Origin: Chitinophaga nivalis
GTDB lineage: Bacteria > Bacteroidota > Bacteroidia > Chitinophagales > Chitinophagaceae
Reading direction: 5' to 3'
Assembly (NCBI RefSeq): GCF_025989125.1
Contig: NZ_JAPDNR010000001.1
Location: forward strand, 4,700,087 to 4,764,086
DNA: 64,000 nucleotides
This document shows positions 57,875 through 64,000 of the stretch, one piece after another. Under the pieces are notes generated by a model. The model made no database searches, was not told the origin of the DNA, and saw only the letters and a list, made by a program, of their open reading frames with translations. Position 1 is the stretch's first letter, and the number at the start of each line of letters is the position of its first letter. A program made the position numbers and the translations under genes.

Positions 57875-60571
57875 CTAAAATTTAAACGTGTAAGTGAGAT
57901 ATGGCAACGCACGGAATAAACTATACTGATATAACTGTAACGGATATACCTCATCTATTCTAAAGAAAGAAAACTGATCGAAGCTGACGATAAAAGGATT
58001 ATTCCTGTTATAGATATTATATACGCCGGCGGTAATAACATGTTGGAAGCGTTTCTTACTGCCCAGGTAAAGTGTACTGCCCAGGTCCAGGTGATGGATA
58101 GACCGGAGCCGGTAGTTATTCAACCGTGGGCTGTAAGGCAGATAGTTGGCCGGATTGGCGAACGGCGAATAACGTTCATCCAGATAACCATAAATATTAC
58201 GGCCCCAATCATAGTCAGGAAATATCTGTACCGGCAGGGTAAAGGGGGCACCGGAAGAAAATTTCCAGGTAGCGGAAAGATGCCATTTGGGCATTACCCG
58301 GTATTTAACGGCAAGCGAAAGATTATGTCTCCTGTCTTCTTTATAGGGGAACATCTGTCCGCCGTTTAATTTATCGAACTGTCGCCAGGACCAGGAGAGC
58401 GTATAGGATAAAATGCCGGTCAGTCTGCCCTGCAATTTTTCAATCATCAGCTCACTGCCATAGTTATAGCCTTTGCCGTCAATGACCTTTTTTTCCCACT
58501 GATCTGAGTTGTCGAAGATGTTTAATACGGTATTGGTGGTAACGAGATTTTTCAGTTGTTTGTAATACAGGTTGCTGCTGAACCGCCATTTTCTGTCCCA
58601 TTGTTTTTGGTAGGCCAGGCTATAGGAATAGGCGTGTTCCGGTTTTATGTTTTCCGTACTGGGCACCCACAGGTCAGTGGGGAGGTTCACCACCGGGGTG
58701 GTCAGCTGATGTACAAACTGGGTCATCTTGGTGAAAGATGCCTGTATGTATTGTGATTTAGGGAGTTCCCAACGTACCAGCAGGCGAGGCTGCGCACTGA
58801 TATGAAAAGAATTGTGCTGTGCCAGCGCACCTACATGGAGCCCTGGTCTTACTGTAAGCCGGTCGTTCAGCAGGTTCAGTTCATCCTCTGCATACAGGGT
58901 AAACTCCGACATGGAGTAGCGGGGTGCTTCGCGTTGTATGGCATCGCCCCGGCTGATATTGGTACGGTAGGCCGTAGGGGCGAAATTGTGATAGGTATAC
59001 CCTCCGCCCAAAGATAAATGCTGTGAGTTGCTGATCGTATATTCTGTTTCATTCCGGATGGCGATGTCGCGGATGCGGGAAACGCCTTTGCCCTTCACAA
59101 ATACGGAATCGACCAAAGACAGCGGGATGACGGATGTTTGCGAAAAGAGGTTGTGAAACTGACTATAGGTAGCGGTGGTACTGGTAAATATCCGGGGATT
59201 GATTACCCGTGTCCACTTGGCTGCTGCTGTCAGGTTACTCCAGGCAAAAGAATAATCATCAAACAGCGGTACAATAGGGTTGGTGCTGTTGATGAGCATC
59301 TTGTCCTGACCTTTATAGAAGCTCAGGTATAGCCGGTTCTTTTTATCAATAAGATGATTCAGTTTAAAGTTGATATCATACATATAATATTGTCCGTATT
59401 CCTCCAGATAACGTTTCCCATACAGGAGATCAACGAGGGAGCGGCGTATAGACAGCGAAGCGGAACTCCTGTCTTTGATCAGGGGACCTTCCAGGGTAGC
59501 GCTGGCAGATACAGGACTGAGGGAAACGCTGCCATGCCATTCTTTCATATTACCATCCTTGGTACGGATGTCTACTATCGATGACAAACGGCCCCCATAG
59601 CGCGCAGGGAAGCCATCTTTATATAAGGATACATCTTTCACGGCATCACCGTTGAAGATAGAGAAGAGACCAAAGAGGTGACCGGTGTGGTACAACGGCA
59701 CGCCATCGAGGAGGTAGAGATTCTGATCGGCGCCACCACCGCGGATCAGCAGGTTGCTGCTGCTTTCCAGTGAACTGCTGGTGCCGGCGTACAGCTGCAG
59801 GGATTTTAATACATCCTTTTCTCCCAGGAGTGCCGGGAAGTTGGTGAGATAGCTCAAGGGCATATTAATGAATCCGGGCTGGGAGGTAAGCGTATCATTC
59901 TCTCCGCTCACCACAACGGTTTGCAGCTGGTTGTGTGCCGTCATGTAGATGTCCAGCGGGCCATCATCTGCGGGCGGCAGCTTATGAAAAACCGGTCCGT
60001 AGCCAATGTGTGAAAAGATAACACCGGCACAGGTGTCGGGTACCTGCAGGCTGTAAAATCCATAGGCGTTGCTGACAGTTCCTTTGCGGGTAACCGGGTC
60101 ATATATGGACGCGCCGATGATCAGCTCATTGCTGATCATTTCTTTTACAAATCCACTGATAACATAGTATTGCTGTTGGGAGCTTTCCCGGATCAGGAAT
60201 ATTTTACCGTTGAGGGCAGCGGTTTGAATGCCGGTGCCCTGCAGGATGCTATTGAGTACACTGCCGGTGGTATGTTCGTTCCCACTGAGTTTTACCCGTT
60301 TATTCAGGTGCAGAAAACTGGAGCTGTAAGAGATATTGATCCCTGTTTTCCGTTGTATATCCTGTATATAAGATAGAATGGTGCCTTCTTTGGCGAAGGG
60401 GGCGTAAATATATTGTAATACGCTTTCCTGGTTGTTTTGCGCATGCAATACAGCTACTGGTAACAGCAGCAGGAAAAAAGAAAGTAAAAAATGTAAGAAG
60501 TATCTACTTACCGATGACGATCGTGTCGCCTTCTTGTTTGTAATTGAAACCGAGTAATAGTTGTAATTCAT
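57875..60571 (-). CDS. STN-domain TonB-dependent outer-membrane receptor
   Basis: An 898-residue protein. It has a long signal peptide ending VLHAQ, an STN domain (about 55-125: ILSYIQDIQRKTGINISYSS...SVLNSILQGTGIQ), a carboxypeptidase-regulatory-like domain, and a plug (LRSIL-type: FPALLGEKDVLKSLQLYAGTSSSLESSSNLLIRGGGADQNLYLLDG). The beta-barrel follows, ending YLTYTFKF. The STN domain plus the sigma/FecR genes upstream mark it as a signal-transducing receptor that controls its own operon. The cargo is unknown. The start at 60571 overlaps fecR-like coding by 68 bp; ATGs at 60580 and 60646 are alternatives. Confidence 0.85.
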   Translation of the reverse strand: MNYNYYSVSITNKKATRSSSVSRYFLHFLLSFFLLLLPVAVLHAQNNQESVLQYIYAPFAKEGTILSYIQDIQRKTGINISYSSSFLHLNKRVKLSGNEHTTGSVLNSILQGTGIQTAALNGKIFLIRESSQQQYYVISGFVKEMISNELIIGASIYDPVTRKGTVSNAYGFYSLQVPDTCAGVIFSHIGYGPVFHKLPPADDGPLDIYMTAHNQLQTVVVSGENDTLTSQPGFINMPLSYLTNFPALLGEKDVLKSLQLYAGTSSSLESSSNLLIRGGGADQNLYLLDGVPLYHTGHLFGLFSIFNGDAVKDVSLYKDGFPARYGGRLSSIVDIRTKDGNMKEWHGSVSLSPVSASATLEGPLIKDRSSASLSIRRSLVDLLYGKRYLEEYGQYYMYDINFKLNHLIDKKNRLYLSFYKGQDKMLINSTNPIVPLFDDYSFAWSNLTAAAKWTRVINPRIFTSTTATYSQFHNLFSQTSVIPLSLVDSVFVKGKGVSRIRDIAIRNETEYTISNSQHLSLGGGYTYHNFAPTAYRTNISRGDAIQREAPRYSMSEFTLYAEDELNLLNDRLTVRPGLHVGALAQHNSFHISAQPRLLVRWELPKSQYIQASFTKMTQFVHQLTTPVVNLPTDLWVPSTENIKPEHAYSYSLAYQKQWDRKWRFSSNLYYKQLKNLVTTNTVLNIFDNSDQWEKKVIDGKGYNYGSELMIEKLQGRLTGILSYTLSWSWRQFDKLNGGQMFPYKEDRRHNLSLAVKYRVMPKWHLSATWKFSSGAPFTLPVQIFPDYDWGRNIYGYLDERYSPFANPANYLPYSPRLNNYRLRSIHHLDLGSTLYLGSKKRFQHVITAGVYNIYNRNNPFIVSFDQFSFFRIDEVYPLQLYQYSLFRALPYLTYTFKF

Positions 60572-61493
60572 GCAAAACATCGTCACAGGACTGATGCTGG
60601 AAAGTGACCGTTGCTTTTTGCTTCGATGCAGTTTCCTGGTAATCATCGCTTATCCTGATATCTTTCCCGTAAAAATCGGCTAATTGTGCCAGAATTACAA
60701 CAAGAGATTGATCATTAAATTGCAAAATGCCTGTTTTCCAGGCGATAAAGTTCAGGTTATCATTGTCCCGGGCAGATACGGTGCCTTTATCCCAGACGCC
60801 TTTCTGGCCACTGGTAAGGATTACAGCGGAAGGATTGTTGGCTTCGCCCAATCTTACCTTTCCGGAAGCCACAATAACGAGTGTTTGGTCTTCCCGGGCC
60901 TGTACCGTGAAAGAAGTACCGAGTACCTCTATCACAGACTGATTAGGGGTTTTTACCAGGAAAGGATGACCGGGATCGTTGGCCACTTCAAAGAAGGCTT
61001 CTCCTTCCAGTTCTACAATACGCTGGTCATGATGGTAGCCGTTTGAATAGCGGATACGGGCACCCTGACGGAGGGTTACCACGGATTTATCGGCCAGTTG
61101 GAGGCTTTTGATTTTGCCGTCGTTGGCAGCCAGTTCCTGTTGTTTCAGGGAAGGCCGGCTGGCCAGCCACCAGGCGCCTGCTGTTAACAGCAGGAGGATA
61201 GCAGCAGCAGCAGCGTACCGGAAGCCCATGCGGCGTACCTTACCCGTTTGGGTGGTGGTAGCGGGGAACAGGGCTGCCTCGGTTTTATCCCAGGCTGCTG
61301 CAGTATGGTACTGTCTTTCAGGAAGGGTTCCCCGGGGGGCATCCTGCCATATCTGAACGAGTTTTTGGTAGGTAACTTTATTGTCAGCTGATGTATCAAG
61401 CCATTGTTGAATGGCTGCGGCTTCCGTTTCTGTACATTGCGCTGACAATTGTTTTACTATCAGTTCGTGTATGTAGGTGTCAAATTGCTCCAT
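60504..61493 (-). CDS. FecR-type anti-sigma factor
   Basis: A 329-residue single-pass membrane protein. The cytoplasmic N-terminus (about 1-90, helical) binds the sigma factor, a membrane helix lies at about 92-112, and the periplasmic FecR domain (about 120-230: DKSVVTLRQGARIRYSNGYHHDQRIVELEGEAFFEV) follows. A DUF4974-type C-terminal domain comes last (LVVILAQLADFYGKDIRI...DVLHELQLLLGFNY). It holds the ECF sigma at the membrane until the receptor signals. It lies 51 bp downstream of the sigma gene. Confidence 0.93.
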   Translation of the reverse strand: MEQFDTYIHELIVKQLSAQCTETEAAAIQQWLDTSADNKVTYQKLVQIWQDAPRGTLPERQYHTAAAWDKTEAALFPATTTQTGKVRRMGFRYAAAAAILLLLTAGAWWLASRPSLKQQELAANDGKIKSLQLADKSVVTLRQGARIRYSNGYHHDQRIVELEGEAFFEVANDPGHPFLVKTPNQSVIEVLGTSFTVQAREDQTLVIVASGKVRLGEANNPSAVILTSGQKGVWDKGTVSARDNDNLNFIAWKTGILQFNDQSLVVILAQLADFYGKDIRISDDYQETASKQKATVTFQHQSCDDVLHELQLLLGFNYKQEGDTIVIGK

Positions 61494-61544
61494 GATGCAA
61501 GTAGTGTGCTCTGTATTTATAACGCCTCCAAAGGCTGATGCCCT

Positions 61545-62108
61545 CTATAGTGACATTGACAATTTTAACAAAAATAAAATACCGGCTGGTAACCCGTATT
61601 GCTGCAGGTATTTGCGAAGCAGCTTCAGGGCCCTTCCCATATAATTTTCCACGGTTTTGGCCGACAGTCCTAATTTGGTGGCTGCCTGCTGATGGGTCAT
61701 TCCTTGCAGCCGGCAGCAGGTAAACACTTCCCGGCACTGTGGCGGGAGGTTGGCGATTGCTTCATATATTAATTGATCATAATAAGGCTTGGCATTTTCG
61801 CGTTCCTGTTCATCCGGATCTTCGCTTACATCGGCGAGCCATTCAAAAGCTTTGTTGCCGGCTTCTTCCACCTGTTGTTTACGTAAAACGGAAATCGAAT
61901 TATTACGTACAGCCCGGAAGAGGTAAGAGCGTATATTGGGTATGCTGATCAGTTCCTGGTGTTTTTGCCAGAGTTTAATAAATGTTTCCTGCACGACATC
62001 TTCTGCTGCGGCATCATTTCCCAGAAAGCTAAAGGCGTAGTTACATAAATCATTGTACTGCGCATGAAAAAGCGCTTTATACGCCTGGTAAGAAGGTGTG
62101 TTTGTCAT
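61545..62108 (-). CDS. ECF-type RNA polymerase sigma-70 factor
   Basis: A 187-residue ECF sigma factor. Region 2 (LFHAQYNDLCNYAFSFLGND AAAEDVVQETFIKLW, about 13-48) and region 4 (LPPQCREVFTCCRLQGMTHQQAATKLGLSAKTVENYMGRALKLLRK, about 120-165) are intact. The C-terminal hydrophobic tail LLKLSMSL is unusual but seen in Bacteroidota ECF factors. It should direct transcription of this receptor operon and possibly of other targets. Confidence 0.94.
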   Translation of the reverse strand: MTNTPSYQAYKALFHAQYNDLCNYAFSFLGNDAAAEDVVQETFIKLWQKHQELISIPNIRSYLFRAVRNNSISVLRKQQVEEAGNKAFEWLADVSEDPDEQERENAKPYYDQLIYEAIANLPPQCREVFTCCRLQGMTHQQAATKLGLSAKTVENYMGRALKLLRKYLQQYGLPAGILFLLKLSMSL

Positions 62109-62524
62109 TAACCTTCATGAAATTTTAAGATGAAATGAATCCTGCTAAAGTAGGTTTTTTTTTTATTCTGACCGATAGAGGGATATTCCTTTTTGCGCGT
62201 TATCATGTATAACAACCAGGCCTATATGATGCACTGTTAGATTTTTAGTTTTTAGTTGTGTTTATTTTTTTAGTGCTGCGATTGTGTAACCCGTTTTACA
62301 CAATCGCTTTTTTTTTGACCAGGCCCCACTTTCTTTTCCACTACAGGCGAAATACTTGTTATCCATCGTACGAATGTTTACTTTGGGCAGATGAAGACCA
62401 TTTGTTCCGGAAAAAAATGCTGCCGGCTACTGCCAATGCTCCCGCTGTTGGCACTTTTCGGAAGGAACTGCCTAAGGATCAGCCATTTGCCCGTTAATTC
62501 GTATTTTTATATAAAACCACGTGT
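62109..62524. other. 416-bp divergent region with an orphan terminator
   Basis: This lies between the sigma gene (leftward) and the acyl-CoA dehydrogenase gene (rightward). It contains a strong plus-strand terminator at 62278 with no plus-strand gene upstream, which hints at a small RNA in 62109-62277. No protein-coding content is convincing. Confidence 0.45.
62278..62316 (+). terminator. Orphan plus-strand terminator
   Basis: A perfect 12-bp stem, GCGATTGTGTAA (62278-62289) with TTACACAATCGC (62296-62307), is followed by nine Ts. On the minus strand the same hairpin lacks a U-run. Confidence 0.85.
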
Positions 62525-63883
62525 ATGGCCGGAACCTTCGCAAAATTAAAACAGGCATATCAGCTGTTTAAGACCATTGACTTTAAAATGCTGGCAAAGC
62601 TATCCGAGAAAATAGACCTTTCCCAGGTGATGACTACCGTAGCGCAGCTGGATGAAAATCAGTTGAATGGGCTGATGAAAATGTTGGGAAGCCGGGGGGG
62701 CAAGAAAAAATCGCCGCCTATAGATGGTGATTTCTATGACCTGGGCGGGAGATTAAGTCCGGAAGACCGGGCCTTACAGCTGAAAGTACGGGCTTTCATG
62801 GAAACAGAAATCCAACCGATTGTAAATGAATACTGGCTGAAAGCCGAATTCCCTTTTGAGATCATTCCGAAATTCGCCGCCCTGAATATATGTGGGGTGA
62901 CTTACGATGGGTATGGCTGTCCTAACCGGTCTTACCTGATGGAAGGGGTGATTGCCATGGAAATGGCGCGGGTAGATGCTTCCATCGCCACCTTCTTCGG
63001 GGTACAGAGTGGCCTTGCCATGGGATCTATCTATATGCTGGGGTCTCAGGCCCAGAAAGATGAATGGCTGCCGGGAATGCAACAGCTAAAAATTATTGGG
63101 GCCTTTGGACTTACAGAGCCGGAAGTAGGTTCCGGCGCCGCCGGCGGCCTAACGGCAACGGCTAAACGGGAAGGGGATACCTGGATATTGAACGGACAGA
63201 AAAAGTGGATCGGGAATGCTACTTTTGCCGATGTTACTGTCATGTGGGCCCGCGACCTCGACGACAATCAGGTAAAAGGATTTCTGCTGAGAAAAGATAC
63301 ACCGGGCCTCAGTGTAGAGAAAATCCATGATAAGATGGCGCTGCGGATTGTACAGAATGGCCTGATTACCATGAAGGATTGCCGGGTAGCGGAAGCCGAC
63401 CGGTTGCAGCATGCAAACGGTTTTAAAGACACCTCCCGTGTACTGCGGATGACCCGCGCGGGTGTTGCCTGGGAGGCAGTAGGATGCGCCCGGGGGGCCT
63501 ATGAAAATGCCCTGGCGTACACCCGTTCGCGTAAGCAATTCGGAAAACCTATTGCCGCCTTTCAGTTGATACAGGGGCACCTGGTAGAAATGCTGGCCAA
63601 TCTCACGGCTATGCAAACCATGGTATACCGCCTTTCAGAGTTACAGGATGCCGGCGCCCTGAAAGATGAACATGCTTCGCTGGCAAAGGTATTCTGTACG
63701 ATGCGCACCCGGGATGTAGTTAGCCGTGCCCGGGAAGTGATGGGTGGGAATGGTATTTTACTGGAATACAATGTAGCGCGGTTTGTGGCAGATGCGGAAG
63801 CCATCTATTCCTATGAAGGCACCAAAGAAATCAACTCCCTGATCGTAGGCCGCGCCATTACCGGCATGAGTGCATTTGTATAG
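62525..63883 (+). CDS. Acyl-CoA dehydrogenase, glutaryl-CoA dehydrogenase-like
   Basis: The 452-residue flavoenzyme has the acyl-CoA dehydrogenase core from about residue 80: AMEMARVDASIATFFGVQSGLAMG, the FAD motif LTEPEVGSGAAGGLTATAKR, WILNGQKKWIGNA, RSRKQFGKPIAAFQLIQ, and the catalytic base Glu431 in YSYEGTKEINSLIVGRAITG. The pattern is closest to glutaryl-CoA dehydrogenase. An N-terminal extension of about 70 residues (KTIDFKMLAKLSEKIDLSQVM) is longer than in typical members. It would pass electrons to the EtfBA pair encoded at 7.3-9.1 kb. Confidence 0.9.
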   Translation: MAGTFAKLKQAYQLFKTIDFKMLAKLSEKIDLSQVMTTVAQLDENQLNGLMKMLGSRGGKKKSPPIDGDFYDLGGRLSPEDRALQLKVRAFMETEIQPIVNEYWLKAEFPFEIIPKFAALNICGVTYDGYGCPNRSYLMEGVIAMEMARVDASIATFFGVQSGLAMGSIYMLGSQAQKDEWLPGMQQLKIIGAFGLTEPEVGSGAAGGLTATAKREGDTWILNGQKKWIGNATFADVTVMWARDLDDNQVKGFLLRKDTPGLSVEKIHDKMALRIVQNGLITMKDCRVAEADRLQHANGFKDTSRVLRMTRAGVAWEAVGCARGAYENALAYTRSRKQFGKPIAAFQLIQGHLVEMLANLTAMQTMVYRLSELQDAGALKDEHASLAKVFCTMRTRDVVSRAREVMGGNGILLEYNVARFVADAEAIYSYEGTKEINSLIVGRAITGMSAFV

Positions 63884-63919
63884 GAAAAGACAATTCTTTT
63901 TTATAGATTTAAAGAACAG

Positions 63920-63943
63920 CCGGCAGGCAGGAACGTCTGCCGG
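63920..63943 (+). terminator. Hairpin after the acyl-CoA dehydrogenase gene
   Basis: CCGGCAG (63920-63926) pairs with CTGCCGG (63937-63943). There is no T-run, so termination is uncertain. Confidence 0.35.
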
Positions 63944-63967
63944 TGAGAATGCCAACAAAAAAAAACT

Positions 63968-64000
63968 ATGAATTCATCTAATCGTCGTAACTTCTTAAAG
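63968..64000 (+). CDS. Start of a Tat-exported protein (truncated by window edge)
   Basis: The last 33 bases encode MNSSNRRNFLK. This matches the twin-arginine signal (RRxFLK), so the gene probably encodes a folded, cofactor-containing exported enzyme. The family cannot be told from 11 codons. Confidence 0.6.
   Translation, partial: MNSSNRRNFLK

Overview
The window looks like a chromosomal segment of a Bacteroidota bacterium, most likely a Chitinophagaceae (Chitinophaga-like) species. The signs are promoters of the TTTG-N19/20-TAnnTTTG type before rpmI, four tRNA genes, a B12 riboswitch and other genes; HYR-type gliding/adhesin repeats; a sigma/FecR/TonB-receptor/DUF4249 locus; and several outer-membrane barrel and lipoprotein genes. 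Family names are by recognition of the translated sequences; no database search was possible.

Layout. 1-4.6 kb: the 5' three quarters or so of a very large secreted repeat protein (minus strand) with six near-identical 258-bp units. 5-12.4 kb: housekeeping genes rpmI-rplT, ispE, a DUF151 nuclease-family gene, etfB-etfA, a TPR gene with tilS, a rhomboid protease and rlmH. 12.5-13.9 kb: four tRNA-Arg(ACG) genes, each with its own promoter and terminator. 14-18.8 kb: a DoxX/HxlR divergent pair, a cobalamin riboswitch with a BtuG-like lipoprotein, and small unknowns. 19-25.7 kb: an outer-membrane barrel receptor, DUF2809, a second DoxX/HxlR pair, a KGG stress protein beside a histone-H1-like protein, and an MscS channel. 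25.8-34.7 kb: a PLP histidine decarboxylase with a divergent Lrp regulator, a TPR histidine kinase, a SelW-like protein, two outer-membrane barrels and an aldo/keto reductase. 35-42.3 kb: MarC, a TRIC/UPF0126 channel, DPP-IV-like peptidase, ohr-ohrR and an M60 peptidase. 42.5-44.5 kb: a tightly packed PARG-NADAR-KptA operon. 44.5-51.9 kb: a molybdopterin-oxidoreductase-fold secreted protein, a QueF-like protein without the catalytic cysteine, map, an rRNA methyltransferase, Lrp and assorted small genes. 52-53.6 kb: a bactofilin gene and an actin-like ATPase gene, an apparent cytoskeletal pair. 54-56.8 kb: methyltransferase and M1 peptidase. 56.8-62.1 kb: ECF sigma, FecR anti-sigma, STN-TonB receptor and DUF4249 lipoprotein. 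62.5-64 kb: a glutaryl-CoA-type acyl-CoA dehydrogenase and the start of a Tat-exported protein.

The strongest candidates for undescribed biology are: (1) the PARG-NADAR-KptA operon, which brings together three enzymes acting on ADP-ribose or NAD-dependent nucleic-acid modifications; (2) an actin-family ATPase whose phosphate-1 motif sits at the C-terminus instead of the N-terminus, next to bactofilin; (3) an orphan B12 riboswitch controlling a BtuG-like lipoprotein with no adjacent btuB; (4) tRNA-Arg genes in which the G19-C56 tertiary pair is replaced by A19-U56 in all four copies; and (5) a QueF-like T-fold protein that cannot use the known QueF chemistry.

Functional links: etfBA would accept electrons from the acyl-CoA dehydrogenase at 62.5 kb. 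The ohr, HxlR and Lrp genes each have a visible palindrome suitable as a regulator site. Terminator hairpins separate most transcription units. No integrase, transposase, CRISPR array or prophage is visible.
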